Shown piece after piece: positions 48,353-56,893 of a stretch of 64,000 nt of DNA. The stretch's first letter is position 1; every line of letters begins with the position of its first letter. Where the stretch lies: contig CAVWFR010000043.1 of the NCBI GenBank assembly GCA_963754305.1, positions 186,001-250,000 of the forward strand, read 5' to 3'. This DNA is from DATEDA01 sp963754305. GTDB taxonomy: Bacteria; Pseudomonadota; Gammaproteobacteria; Burkholderiales; SG8-39. The notes under the pieces were generated by a model. That model saw nothing but the letters and a program-made list of their open reading frames with translations, made no database searches and had not been told where the DNA came from. A program made the position numbers and the translations under genes.

Positions 48353-48640
48353 ATGTGGACGAGGATGTGGCGTAAGGCGGCGGGCCAACGGCATGGAGCA
48401 ATGAGATCGCTACCGGTGGTCCGTAATGCCGGCGCCGCGCTGCGCGACGGCGGCACCGGTGCAGTGGCAAGCGTTCAAGCCGCAGCGGACGCGGTCGAAG
48501 CGGGCGGCGAGCGCTTGCGCCGAGCAGGTGGCTCGGCCGTTGCATTCGTCCGCGAACGCCCGCTGGCGGCGATCGGCATTGCCGCCGCTGCGGGGGCGAT
48601 CGCGGCCGCGCTCGTCGCGTTACGGCGCGATCGGCTGTGA
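48353..48640 (+). CDS. DUF883-like small membrane protein (third copy)
   Basis: A 95-residue protein ending in AFVRERPLAAIGIAAAAGAI plus AAALVALRRDRL, the RExP-plus-helix pattern of ElaB/YqjD proteins. The N-terminal part is Arg/Ala-rich and less typical. GAGGGACAGCGAC before the ATG is a good ribosome binding site. It points away from glgB. Confidence 0.75.
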   Translation: MWTRMWRKAAGQRHGAMRSLPVVRNAGAALRDGGTGAVASVQAAADAVEAGGERLRRAGGSAVAFVRERPLAAIGIAAAAGAIAAALVALRRDRL

Positions 48641-48793
48641 AGCGGATTTCAGTGAAGCCGGCTGGACAGCGGCGCGCTCGAACTGGACGCGCCAGCGATT
48701 CGACGCCGGCGGGCTGCCGCAGTTCGAGCACCCGGAGGCGTTTCTGTCCGCGTACGAGCGCTTTCTGAGCGGAGCCCCGCGTTAGAGCTGTAT

Positions 48794-49375
48794 CTAGCGC
48801 GCCGCGACAGCGCCCCGGCCGGACCGCCGTACCAGCTCTTCCCACAGGCCGTCGGTCTGCTTCCGGAATACGAGCTCGGCGTCGTGCGGCATGACGTACC
48901 AGATCCCTTGCCGCAGCTCGTGCTCGAGCTCGCCCGCCTCCCAGACGACGAGGCCGACGTAGAAGCGCGCGTCGTCGCGGTTCTGCTCGATCAGACCGTC
49001 GAGCGTCGCGACGTCGCTCACGAGGTACATGCCGGTCGCGAGCGGGATCGAGTGGCCGCCCGGGGTCGACTCGCGTTGCACGACCGCGAACAGCGTATCG
49101 ACCGAGACCGGTCCGCCGAGGTACACCGGATCCACGATCTTCTGCGACGGCGCGTGCTCGGGGAAGAGCGCGCCGAGCCGGGTCGACGTCGGACGGTTCA
49201 CGATGAACCCGACGTGGCGTCCGCCGGTCATCGGGCGGGCGAAAAGAACCGTGCGCGTATAGAACGCGCTCAGCTGGGGGTCGGCGACCAGGACGACGGG
49301 CGAGTCGATCGACTGGGCGTGTGCGGCGACACCGAGGAAAAGGCAGGCGGCGAGAAGGCCTCGAATCAGGTTCAC
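48794..49375 (-). CDS. YqgE/AlgH (DUF179) family protein with a signal peptide
   Basis: A 193-residue protein with the DUF179 fold: LFARPMTGGRHVGFIVNRPT, LGALFPEH, VYLGGPVSVDTLFAVVQ, and GMYLVSDVATLDGLIEQN, WEAGELEHELRQGIWYVMP. GTG at 49375 has GGAGAGC upstream. The first 22 residues (GLLAACLFLGVAAHAQS) look like a cleavable signal peptide, unusual because typical YqgE has none. A periplasmic location is therefore inferred. Function of the family is not settled. Confidence 0.85.
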   Translation of the reverse strand: MNLIRGLLAACLFLGVAAHAQSIDSPVVLVADPQLSAFYTRTVLFARPMTGGRHVGFIVNRPTSTRLGALFPEHAPSQKIVDPVYLGGPVSVDTLFAVVQRESTPGGHSIPLATGMYLVSDVATLDGLIEQNRDDARFYVGLVVWEAGELEHELRQGIWYVMPHDAELVFRKQTDGLWEELVRRSGRGAVAAR

Positions 49376-49490
49376 GGCGAGCTCTCCGGTGAGAAGGAAC
49401 AGGTGAACCCGCTCAGCAAGCATCGCGCCCGGACAAGGGCCTCGGGTCGAACCCTGACGCCGCCCCGCGAAAAACATACAATGCCGCGCT

Positions 49491-50363
49491 ATGCTCCGCC
49501 GGTCGCTGCTCGCGCTGTCCGTTCTGGCCCTGTCGTGCGTGGGGTGGGCGCTCGCCACGCCCGCGGCGGCGCAGACGGGAACGCTCGAGAAGATCCGTCG
49601 GGACGGCACGATGACGCTCGGCTACATCGATGACGCCGCTCCCTTTTCTTCCGTCGATGCGAAAGGCGAGCCGCAGGGCTACTCGGTCGAACTGTGCCGC
49701 GAGATCGCGCGCGGCATCGGCACGCAGCTCGGGCTGCCGAAGCTCGAGACGCGCTGGGTGTCGCTGACGATCCAGAACCGGCTGGAGGCGGTGAGCAGCC
49801 GGCGGGTGGACATCGAATGCAGCACGACGACCTGGACGCTCACGCGCCAGCGCAGCGTCGATTTCAGCCTGATCACCTTCGTCGACGGCGGAAGCGTTCT
49901 CACCAGGGTCGGCGCCGGGCTCGGGCGCATCGCGGACCTCAACGGCAAGCGCGTCGCGGTCATCAAGGGGACCACCACCGAGCAGGCCTTGCGCGACTCG
50001 CTCGCGCGCTATTCTGTGAACGCCCAGGTGCTCACCGTCGGCACGCGTCCCGAAGGCTTGAAGCTCGTCGAGGAATCGAAGGTGGAGGGGTTCGCCGCCG
50101 ACCGGACCACGCTGGTCGGCGCGGTGCAGGGCAGACCGGGCGGTGGCGCGTATCGGCTGCTCGACGAGGATTTCTCGATCGAGCCCTACGTATTCGCGCT
50201 GCCGAGCGGCGAGCACGACTACCGGCTCGCGGTCAACCGAGTGCTCGCACGCCTTTTTCGCAGCGGCGAGATCGGGAAGGTGTACGACCGCTGGCTCGGT
50301 CCGCTCGGCCCGCCGAGCGCGCTGCTCTCGGCCACCTACTTCGTCCAGGGTATTTCCGAGTAG
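49491..50363 (+). CDS. Amino-acid-type ABC transporter substrate-binding protein
   Basis: A 290-residue periplasmic binding protein (SBP_bac_3): a signal peptide ending TPAAAQTG, then IRRDGTMTLGYIDDAAPFSS, GEPQGYSVELCREIARGI, RRVDIECSTTTWTLTRQRSV, and LNGKRVAVIKGTTTEQALR. Closest in style to glutamate/aspartate-binding proteins. No permease or ATPase gene is adjacent, so it is an orphan that may serve a transporter elsewhere. Confidence 0.9.
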   Translation: MLRRSLLALSVLALSCVGWALATPAAAQTGTLEKIRRDGTMTLGYIDDAAPFSSVDAKGEPQGYSVELCREIARGIGTQLGLPKLETRWVSLTIQNRLEAVSSRRVDIECSTTTWTLTRQRSVDFSLITFVDGGSVLTRVGAGLGRIADLNGKRVAVIKGTTTEQALRDSLARYSVNAQVLTVGTRPEGLKLVEESKVEGFAADRTTLVGAVQGRPGGGAYRLLDEDFSIEPYVFALPSGEHDYRLAVNRVLARLFRSGEIGKVYDRWLGPLGPPSALLSATYFVQGISE

Positions 50364-50366
50364 CGC

Positions 50367-50897
50367 ATGTCGGGCGCGCGCGACCCGGAGCGCGCCCTGG
50401 CCGCGCGCGAGCGGCGTCCGCCGCCTGGCCGCGGCCGCTGCGGGCGGGATCGCGCTCGCAGCGTCGGCCCAGTCGTATCGCATTCCGGATCTGCAGCCGC
50501 CGCCGCCGCGCGTGGCTACCGCGCCGCGCGCGGGCGAGCCGTGTCCAGGCTGCGGCCGGATCGTCTCGATCCGCGAGATCAACACCGTCCGCGGGGTCGA
50601 GCCGCACCTGTCACGCCCGGACCCGGCAGCGCGGACCCCGGCAACCCCACCCAGCAGAATCTGATCGGCGCCGTGATCTATCTCCCGCTCGGCGGCCAGG
50701 GCGCCGATAAGCCCTACATCGGCCCGGTCGGCACACCCGAGATGTACGCGCGATTGCGCGAGACCACCTACGAGGTGACGGTGCGGATGGACGACGGTTC
50801 GGCTCGCTTCGTGCGGCGGCCCGACGCCACGGCGTACGGCGTCGGCGACCGCGTGCGATGGATCGGCGGCGACGAGCTCGAGCTCCTCGTCAACTAG
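50367..50897 (+). CDS. Unidentified secreted protein, frameshifted
   Basis: Two frames appear to make one protein. The first part has a signal-like stretch (RRLAAAAAGGIALAASAQS) and a GEPCPGCGRIVSIREINTV motif. The second starts near 50640 with PTQQNLIGAVIYLPLGGQG and ends YEVTVRMDDGSARFVRRPDA then GVGDRVRWIGGDELELLVN. The C-terminal strands resemble the last part of SlyB/17-kDa-antigen-like envelope proteins, but this is a weak impression. ATG at 50367 is 3 bases after the upstream stop; one more slip is needed to link it to the signal region. Confidence 0.5.
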   Translation: MSGARDPERALAARERRPPPGRGRCGRDRARSVGPVVSHSGSAAAAAARGYRAARGRAVSRLRPDRLDPRDQHRPRGRAAPVTPGPGSADPGNPTQQNLIGAVIYLPLGGQGADKPYIGPVGTPEMYARLRETTYEVTVRMDDGSARFVRRPDATAYGVGDRVRWIGGDELELLVN

Positions 50898-51056
50898 AGC
50901 GGCGGTCGAACCAACGGACCGGGCCGTCGAGTCTGGCGCGCCGGAACACACCGCCAGCGCGGCCGCTCGTCCGATGTAACCATCTTTGACTGTCGGCGCA
51001 ACACCGACCTACTACGCTTCCGGACAACGCGTAGCTCATCGGGATTGCGACCAACC

Positions 51057-51335
51057 ATGACGAAGGTGGCAGTGAGAGGCAGGATCATCGTCAAGCCAGG
51101 GGCATCCCATGGCTGGGTAATGGAGACGAACCGCTCGCGCTGGGAGATGTACTTTCACACCAGGCAGCGGGCGGTGCAGTTCGCCCGCGCGTACGCGAAG
51201 CTGAACCCGCCCGCCACGCTCCAAGTGATCGGCGAGACCGGCGCCGTCGAGACCGAGGAGATGTTCGAGGACGCCCTGCACGACCGCATGCAAGCGACGC
51301 CGCCGGCGAAACCCAGGCTCGTGAAGGCCGTGTGA
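51057..51335 (+). CDS. Small unidentified protein, DUF2188-like
   Basis: A 92-residue protein with VKPGASHGWVMETNRSRWEM, then YFHTRQRAVQFARAYAKLN and LQVIGETGAVETEEMFE. The pattern of a short strand pair, a helix with regularly spaced Ala/Arg and a final strand recalls DUF2188 proteins. The ATG at 51057 is preferred to an upstream TTG. Function unknown. Confidence 0.6.
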   Translation: MTKVAVRGRIIVKPGASHGWVMETNRSRWEMYFHTRQRAVQFARAYAKLNPPATLQVIGETGAVETEEMFEDALHDRMQATPPAKPRLVKAV

Positions 51336-51365
51336 GGGCGCGTCGAAACAGCGGATCGGTCCGGA

Positions 51366-51782
51366 CTACTTGCTCGCCCCGACGCCCATGTCGCGAAAGC
51401 GGTCGACCGCTTCGCTGGGACCGAAGTCCTCGAGCTCGAACAGCTGGCGGACCTCGATCTCGCCTGCCTTGCCGTCGACGGCGGGATTGGGGAAGCGCCT
51501 GGTCCATTCCAGTGCCTCTTCCCTCGAATTCGCCTGGATGAGCGTGTAGCCCGCGATCAGCTCCTTCGTCTCGGTGAAGGGGCCGTCGATCACGGTGCGC
51601 TTGCGTCCGTCGTACTTGATGCGCCAGCCCTTCGAGCTCGCCTGGAGCCCCGACGCATCGAGCAGCGCGCCGGCTTTCGCCAGCGCCTCGTGATACGTCG
51701 CCATTTCCGCGATGAGCTCCTCCTCCGGCATGACGCCCGCTTCCGAGTCCTTGGTGGCCTTGACGATGATCATGAATCGCAT
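51366..51782 (-). CDS. YciI-related (DGPF domain) protein
   Basis: A 138-residue protein: MRFMIIVKATKDSEAGVMP, a helix with ALAKAGALLDASGLQASSKG, and VIDGPFTETKELIAGYTLIQ, the DGPF signature, followed by NSREEALEWTRRFPNP. YciI-like proteins have a ferredoxin-like fold with a conserved His-Asp; DGPF members are often linked to ECF sigma factors. AAGGAGAAAT precedes the ATG. It is the last gene of the stress cluster. Confidence 0.88.
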   Translation of the reverse strand: MRFMIIVKATKDSEAGVMPEEELIAEMATYHEALAKAGALLDASGLQASSKGWRIKYDGRKRTVIDGPFTETKELIAGYTLIQANSREEALEWTRRFPNPAVDGKAGEIEVRQLFELEDFGPSEAVDRFRDMGVGASK

Positions 51783-51934
51783 CGGTATTTCTCCTTCGGG
51801 TTTCGGGTGGGACTGAGCCAGCTCGCTACGGTGGCCGAACGGCGAACCGCGAAGTCGACACCAACGAGCAGCCGTCGGCGGCCCGGCTCACACGTGTTTG
51901 CTGCACGGCCACGGCCGGTCGCCGACCACTCCAG

Positions 51935-52399
51935 CTAGCGGGTCAGTGGCCGGTTGAGCTCCGTGCGCCAGCTGGCGGGATCGGGGTTCGACTCCGGGCC
52001 CGCGACGTAGCATTCCCATAGGTTCGGAGCTGCCGTGTGCCTCTCGGCGGTGATCCAGGCATCGAGTTCGGCCCATGCGGGGCCAAGACCCTCGTAGGAT
52101 CCGTGATAGATCGTCCGTGCCACCGTCACCGCGGGCAACTGGCCCGCACGCACGCGGCCCGCGGCGGAGATCGGGGTCGTAACGGGCACGCCGATCTCGA
52201 AATCAAAGGTGTCCGGATCCATCCTCAAATGGTGCGTGAACCATGGCCCGGCCGGGGCGACGTTCTGCGCGGCGACGGTGGCCATCAACTCACGGTGGCC
52301 GGGACCCATGACATTCCGGATCTCGGCGCGCGGAATCGTAAGTCGGATGACGGCGGTCGGCTGGGCGGTGGTCTGCACGATGCTTGGTTTGTCGAGCAT
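51935..52399 (-). CDS. GyrI-like / effector-binding domain protein
   Basis: A 154-residue stand-alone small-molecule-binding domain. Features are a beta-rich N-terminal half (TAVIRLTIPRAEIRNVMG), FDFEIGVPVTTPISAAGRVR, LPAVTVARTIYHGSYEGLG and PNLWECYVAGPESNPDPASW with its conserved Glu. The fold is shared with SOUL-type, GyrI and BmrR effector domains; it may sequester or hydrolyse small toxic compounds. AGGAGAT lies before the ATG. Confidence 0.85.
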   Translation of the reverse strand: MLDKPSIVQTTAQPTAVIRLTIPRAEIRNVMGPGHRELMATVAAQNVAPAGPWFTHHLRMDPDTFDFEIGVPVTTPISAAGRVRAGQLPAVTVARTIYHGSYEGLGPAWAELDAWITAERHTAAPNLWECYVAGPESNPDPASWRTELNRPLTR

Positions 52400-52418
52400 G
52401 GAGATCTCCTCGCGGTGT

Positions 52419-52796
52419 CTAACTTTGTTTCGGCTCGTAGGCTTCGATCGCCCGGACCTCGATGCCCCATCCCACGCGCTCGCCGATGTTCGCCGCCGGA
52501 TGCTTCGAGGCCACCCGGATGGCCTCGTTCAGGTCCCGTGCTTCGATGATGAAGAACCCGCCGACTTGCTCCTTTGTCTCGATGAAGGGGCCGTCGGTGA
52601 CTGAGGGTTTGCCGTTGCGGGGCCGCACCGTCTTGGTCGCGCGCGGGGAACCGAGGGACGCCTGGACCGTCAGGTGACCGCTCTTGCGGAGCGCGTCATC
52701 GTAGGGCGGGCACTTGCTCACGACCGCGTCCAGCTCGATTTCGGACAGCGCATCGAACGCTTTCTCGTCGTAGTAGGCGAGGCAGAGGTATTTCAT
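52419..52796 (-). CDS. YciI-related (DGPF domain) protein
   Basis: A 125-residue protein: MKYLCLAYYDEKAFDALSE, DALRKSGHLTVQASLGSP, SVTDGPFIETKEQVGGFFII (DGPF) and DLNEAIRVASKHPAA, VRAIEAYEP. The start at 52796 overlaps the stop of the upstream VOC gene (ATGA), so the two are coupled. It is one of three DGPF proteins within 2.4 kb. Confidence 0.9.
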   Translation of the reverse strand: MKYLCLAYYDEKAFDALSEIELDAVVSKCPPYDDALRKSGHLTVQASLGSPRATKTVRPRNGKPSVTDGPFIETKEQVGGFFIIEARDLNEAIRVASKHPAANIGERVGWGIEVRAIEAYEPKQS

Positions 52797-53269
52797 CGAT
52801 CGCAACCGCCTGCTGTACCCATCGCCGCTTGGACTTCTTCCGGGCTTAGATCGCGCTTGTGCGTGGCCACCGACCAGTGGTGCCCGAACGGGTCTTCCAG
52901 CCGGCCATACCGGTCACCCCAGAACATATCCGCGACGGGCATGGTGACCTTGGCCCCTGAGGCAACCGCCTGTTCGACGGTTGCATCGACGTTCTCGACG
53001 AAGAGGTGAATGACGACGGGTGAGCCCTTCAAGGACTTCGGCCCGAGCATGCCCCACTCGGGATTCTCGTCGACGAGCATGAGCGCCGAGTCGCCGATCT
53101 GCAGCATTGCATGCATGAGCTTTCCCTGCGGACCGGGCAAGCGTGCCAGTTCGACGGCATTGAACGCCTTGGCATAAAACTTGATGGCGTCGGCTGCGCC
53201 GGCGCAAATCAAATGTGGGGTGAGCGAATGCATCCCGTCGGGGATGGGTTTGACGGCCGGCTTGGACAT
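52793..53269 (-). CDS. VOC family protein (PhnB/glyoxalase-like)
   Basis: A 158-residue VOC-fold protein: HSLTPHLICAGAADAIKFYA, GKLMHAMLQIGDSALMLVDE, VVIHLFVENVDATVEQAVAS, FWGDRYGRLEDPFGHHWSVA. The last motif with DPFGHHW is typical of PhnB-like members. VOC proteins bind a metal and act on, or bind, electrophilic or antibiotic compounds. GGAGG precedes the ATG at 53269. Confidence 0.9.
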   Translation of the reverse strand: MSKPAVKPIPDGMHSLTPHLICAGAADAIKFYAKAFNAVELARLPGPQGKLMHAMLQIGDSALMLVDENPEWGMLGPKSLKGSPVVIHLFVENVDATVEQAVASGAKVTMPVADMFWGDRYGRLEDPFGHHWSVATHKRDLSPEEVQAAMGTAGGCDR

Positions 53270-53383
53270 GATCGTGCCTCCTTGTATGGACAAGTTGGTT
53301 TGCTGGTTTCCACGCTACGAGCGGGCATACCCCGTCGTGCATTCCGATCCAAGAGAATCGCCGTCTCGCGGCAGCGATTCTCT

Positions 53384-53737
53384 CTAAGCTTTGTATTCCC
53401 AGACCGGTCGCACCTCGACGCAGCCCAGACGCCCCGGCGGGATCCTCGAAGCTACGCGGATCGCATCGTTCAGATCCCGCGCCTCGATCAGATAGAAGCC
53501 GGCCAGCTGCTCCTTCGTCTCGGCGAACGGACCGTCGGTGACGGACAGCTTGCCGTTCCGGAATCGCAGGGTCGCGGCCGTAGTCACGGGTTGGAGCCGC
53601 TCGCAGGCAATGAACTGGCCGTTCTGTTTGAGCGTCTCGTCATAGTGCGTGCATTCGCCCGCGACGGCCTCGAGCTCCGCCGGGGGCATGGCATAGACGT
53701 TCTTTTCCTCGTTGTAGATCAGGCACAGGTACTTCAT
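53384..53737 (-). CDS. YciI-related (DGPF domain) protein
   Basis: A 117-residue protein: MKYLCLIYNEEKNVYAMPP, DETLKQNGQFIACERLQP, LSVTDGPFAETKEQLAGFYL and DLNDAIRVASRIPPGRLG, VEVRPVWEY. It is the member most like the canonical PhnB-associated DGPF family, whose genes are often controlled by ECF sigma factors. MKYLCL at 53737 is taken as start; the longer upstream frame is not conserved in type. Confidence 0.9.
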   Translation of the reverse strand: MKYLCLIYNEEKNVYAMPPAELEAVAGECTHYDETLKQNGQFIACERLQPVTTAATLRFRNGKLSVTDGPFAETKEQLAGFYLIEARDLNDAIRVASRIPPGRLGCVEVRPVWEYKA

Positions 53738-53774
53738 CGCTCGCTCCGTGGTGGTCGAAACGCGGATCGCTCCC

Positions 53775-55298
53775 TCACGCGTGCGCCGGGACACGTCGCA
53801 ACAGGGCCGCGGCGAGGACGGCGACGCCGAGCGCGATGACCGCGCTGATGGCTGCCGTCGTCCCGAACGCGTGCGCGAAGGCGTCGCGGGCCAGATCGAG
53901 AACCTCGGCGCCGAGCGCGCCCGGCAGCTCGTCCGCGACCGACACCGCCCCGCCTATCGTGCCGCGCGCGATCTCGGCCGCCGCCGCTGGTACGCTCGCG
54001 GGAAGCGCGCCGTCGACCTCGCCGCGATAAATGGCGGTGACGACGCTGCCCATCACGGCGATCCCCAACGCGCCGCCGAACTCGGAGCTGGTCTCCGACA
54101 GCGCCGAAGCGGCGCCGGCGCGTTCCGGTGGAGCGGCGCTCAGGACGATGTCGGTCGTCAGCGTGACGACGGGGGTCAGGCCCAGCGAGAACACGACCGA
54201 CCCGGCCACCAGCATTGCGAGCGGCGAAGCGGCGTCGTCCACCAGCGCGAGCAGGACGAAGCCGGCGGCGGCGACCGTCATGCCGCCGGCGATGACGAAC
54301 GCCGGATGGAAGCGACGGACGATCGCGGGCGTCAGCGCCGATCCGGCGATGAACGACAGCGCCGAGGGCAGTCCCCAGAGGCCCGCCGCCAGCGGCGAGA
54401 GTCCGAGCACCGATTGCAGGTACTGGGCGATGAAGAGAAAGGCGGCGAAGGTGGTCAGGAAGCCGAGGATATTCACGGCGAGCGCCGCGCTGAAGGCGGG
54501 AATGCGGAACAGCCTCAGGTCGATGAGCGGATCGGCCAGCCTGCGCTGCCGACGCAGGAACGCTGCCGCCACCACCACCCCCGAGAGGATCGCCAGGGCC
54601 GCGATCCAGCCGGGGCCGCCCTCGGCGATGCGCTTGAGGCCGTAGATCACCGCCAGCACGGCCACCAGCGACTGCGCCGCGCTGACGGGGTCCAGGCGAC
54701 CCGCGTCGGGATCACGGAACTCGGGGAGCAGCACCGGCCCGAGGGCGAGCAGCAGCAGCATCACCGGCACGTTGATGAGAAACACCGAGCCCCACCAGAA
54801 ATGTTCCAGTAGCACCCCGCCGATCAGCGGTCCGATCGCGGCGCCGGCCGAGTAGCTCATCACCCACACGCTGATGGCGACCGTGCGCTGCGCCGGGTCG
54901 AGGAACATGTTCCGGATGAGGGACAGGGTCGACGGCGCTAGCGTCGCCGCGGCGACGCCGAGCAGCGCGCGGGTGGCGATGAGCATCGCGGCGCTGGTGG
55001 CGAATGCGGCAGCTACCGAGGCGAGGCCAAAGGCCGCCGCGCCGATCAACAGTAGCCTGCGGCGGCCGATGCGGTCGCCGAGCGTGCCCATCGTGATCAG
55101 CGACCCCGCGACGAGGAACCCGTAGATGTCCACGATCCAGAGGAGCTCCGCGCTGCTCGGCTTGAGCTCGGCGCTGAGCGCGGGGACCGCGAGGTTCAGC
55201 ACCGTGAGGTCCATCGAGTAGAGCACGCACGGCAGCGCGAGCACTCCCAGCCCGACCCACTCGCGGCGTCCGGCTTTGGTCACCGATCGACCAGCCAC
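53775..55298 (-). CDS. MFS drug exporter, DHA2 (14-helix) family
   Basis: A 507-residue inner-membrane antiporter with about 14 helices. Motif A appears as MGTLGDRIGRRRLLLIGAAA. DLTVLNLAVPALSAEL matches the first-helix motif of DHA2 proteins. MSYSAGAAIGPLIGGVLLEH is motif C of exporters. SmvA/QacA-like members export quaternary ammonium and other lipophilic cations using proton motive force. It lies in the middle of the stress cluster, fitting a detoxification role. Confidence 0.92.
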   Translation of the reverse strand: MAGRSVTKAGRREWVGLGVLALPCVLYSMDLTVLNLAVPALSAELKPSSAELLWIVDIYGFLVAGSLITMGTLGDRIGRRRLLLIGAAAFGLASVAAAFATSAAMLIATRALLGVAAATLAPSTLSLIRNMFLDPAQRTVAISVWVMSYSAGAAIGPLIGGVLLEHFWWGSVFLINVPVMLLLLALGPVLLPEFRDPDAGRLDPVSAAQSLVAVLAVIYGLKRIAEGGPGWIAALAILSGVVVAAAFLRRQRRLADPLIDLRLFRIPAFSAALAVNILGFLTTFAAFLFIAQYLQSVLGLSPLAAGLWGLPSALSFIAGSALTPAIVRRFHPAFVIAGGMTVAAAGFVLLALVDDAASPLAMLVAGSVVFSLGLTPVVTLTTDIVLSAAPPERAGAASALSETSSEFGGALGIAVMGSVVTAIYRGEVDGALPASVPAAAAEIARGTIGGAVSVADELPGALGAEVLDLARDAFAHAFGTTAAISAVIALGVAVLAAALLRRVPAHA

Positions 55299-55313
55299 CG
55301 ATCGACTCGTGGC

Positions 55314-55673
55314 CTACCGCTCGACCAGGACCTTGAATCCGCCCCAGAACATGCGCTTGCCGTCGAACGGCATCGCTTTCGGATCCATCATGGGCTTGAG
55401 CCGCGGATCCTTCATCACCTTGGCGTTGACACGGTCGCGGTGGGCGCGGGACTTGTACACGATGTACGAGAACACCACCGTTTCGCCGGGCTTCAGCTTC
55501 ACGCTCTGCGGAAACGACGTGTGCTTTCCCGCCTTCACGTCGTCGGCCACCGCCTCGAGGTAGGCGAGCGCGCCGTGCTCCCGCCAGACCTTGCCGGCCG
55601 TCCGCGCGATGCGGGCGTAGGCCTCGAGCTTCTTCTTCGGCACCGGTACGACGAATCCATCGATATATGCCAT
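55314..55673 (-). CDS. DUF1428 family protein
   Basis: A 119-residue protein: MAYIDGFVVPVPKKKLEAY, WREHGALAYLEAVADDVKAG, VVFSYIVYKSRAHRDRVNAK and MPFDGKRMFWGGFKVLVE. This is a complete match to the DUF1428 (YbaA-like) pattern, a ferredoxin-like fold of unknown role. GAGGAGAT precedes the ATG. It sits between the VOC gene and the MFS gene. Confidence 0.93.
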   Translation of the reverse strand: MAYIDGFVVPVPKKKLEAYARIARTAGKVWREHGALAYLEAVADDVKAGKHTSFPQSVKLKPGETVVFSYIVYKSRAHRDRVNAKVMKDPRLKPMMDPKAMPFDGKRMFWGGFKVLVER

Positions 55674-55696
55674 GACGATCTCCTCTTGCTGGTCGT

Positions 55697-56062
55697 TTAC
55701 GACTGGTTGGCTTTCCACAGCCCCATCATGCGGCCGTCGGGGTCGGCGAAGAGAGAGAACGCGCCCATGCCGGGCACCTGCTGCTCTTCGACGAGGATCT
55801 TTCCGCCGGCCGCGAGAACGCGCGTCCGGTAGGTCGCGAGATCGTCGACCGCGATGTAGACCGCCGTGTTGCCCGGCCACGGATCCTCGCATTGCGGAGC
55901 GACGATCCCGCCGTTGATGCCGCCCTGGCCGCCAGTCTCGACGAGGCGGTAGTTCAGTTCGGGCACGTGACGGATTGTCCAGCCGAAGAGCTCCGCGTAG
56001 AAGCTCGCGATCTTCGCCGGTTGCTTCGAGACGAACTCCCAGTGCACGACGGGATTGCCCAT
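55697..56062 (-). CDS. VOC family protein (glyoxalase-like)
   Basis: A 121-residue single-module VOC protein: VVHWEFVSKQPAKIASFYAE, LFGWTI, INGGIVAPQCEDPWPGN, VYIAVDDLATYRTRVLAAGG and FSLFADPDGRMMGLWK. It belongs to the small-molecule-binding class with unknown substrate. AAGGAGACC precedes the ATG. Confidence 0.9.
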   Translation of the reverse strand: MGNPVVHWEFVSKQPAKIASFYAELFGWTIRHVPELNYRLVETGGQGGINGGIVAPQCEDPWPGNTAVYIAVDDLATYRTRVLAAGGKILVEEQQVPGMGAFSLFADPDGRMMGLWKANQS

Positions 56063-56092
56063 GATGGTCTCCTTCGCTTGAGTGGTTGCGTG

Positions 56093-56893
56093 TTAGGCCC
56101 GGTCGCCGCAGCAAGCGGCCGACGCGCCGGGCGCGTCCGGCGAGTAGCGGTCGTGGCGCCGGACCCAGTGCATGAACGGCCCGTCGCTGCGGCCCGGGGG
56201 CTCCTCCCAATCCTCCTGTCGGCCGAGCGGCGTCAGGTCCAGGTAGTTGAACGTCCCGACGAGCAGGTCGGCGCCTCGCGCGTAGGTCGAGTAGGTGTGA
56301 AAGACGCTTTCCCCGTCGCACAGGAAGACGCTCAGACCGTGCGATTCGCCCTGGGTGAACCAGGGCTCGTCCTTCCGCAGGAGCTCGGCCTTGCTAAGGT
56401 AGTTGTACTCGACCGGTGCGACCGCCTCGTCGTGCGTGACGTGGAAGTCGTAGTTGAAGTCACTGGCGGACGACGAATACCACGGAAAGCTCCAGCCCAT
56501 TCGGCGCTTGAAGGGCTCGATCGTGGCGAGCGGCGCGCGCGAGACGACGGCGAGCGAAGTCCGGCGTGCGTGCAGATGAGCGAGGTGACCGAGGTTGTCG
56601 ACCACGAGCGAGCAGCTCGGGCAGCCCTCGGCCCACGCCGGGTCGAACATGAAGTGGTACACGATGAGCTGACAGCGTCCTTCGAACAGGTCGAGGAGAC
56701 TCTGCGTTCCGCCCGGACCGTCAAAGCGGTACTGCTTGTCGAGCTTGACCATCGGCAGCCGGCGGCGTTCCGCGTTCACGGCGTCACGGTGCCGCGTCAG
56801 CTCCTTCTCCTTTGCCAGCAGCGCCCTGCGGGCGGCCAGCCACTCGTCGCGCGACACCGCTTTCGGCAGCGACGCATCGGTCAGCGTCATCAT
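56093..56893 (-). CDS. DUF899 (thioredoxin-like) protein
   Basis: A 266-residue protein of the DUF899 family. Features are SRDEWLAARRALLAKEKELT, then ELTRHRDAVNAERRRLPMVK, then QSLLDLFEGRCQLIVYHFMF and WAEGCPSCSLVVDNLGHLAH with a CPSC pair, WSFPWYSSSASDFNYDF, and GLSVFLCDGESVFHTYSTYA. The fold is thioredoxin-like and the CxxC may be redox-active. Function is unknown, though these genes often sit with SRPBCC and VOC genes as here. Confidence 0.93.
   Translation of the reverse strand: MMTLTDASLPKAVSRDEWLAARRALLAKEKELTRHRDAVNAERRRLPMVKLDKQYRFDGPGGTQSLLDLFEGRCQLIVYHFMFDPAWAEGCPSCSLVVDNLGHLAHLHARRTSLAVVSRAPLATIEPFKRRMGWSFPWYSSSASDFNYDFHVTHDEAVAPVEYNYLSKAELLRKDEPWFTQGESHGLSVFLCDGESVFHTYSTYARGADLLVGTFNYLDLTPLGRQEDWEEPPGRSDGPFMHWVRRHDRYSPDAPGASAACCGDRA

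Noticed and set aside
48426..48785. Alternative plus frame ending FEHPEAFLSAYERFLSGAPR
   Set aside because: The end looks protein-like, but the first two thirds are a shadow of the DUF883 gene and no start or domain supports it.
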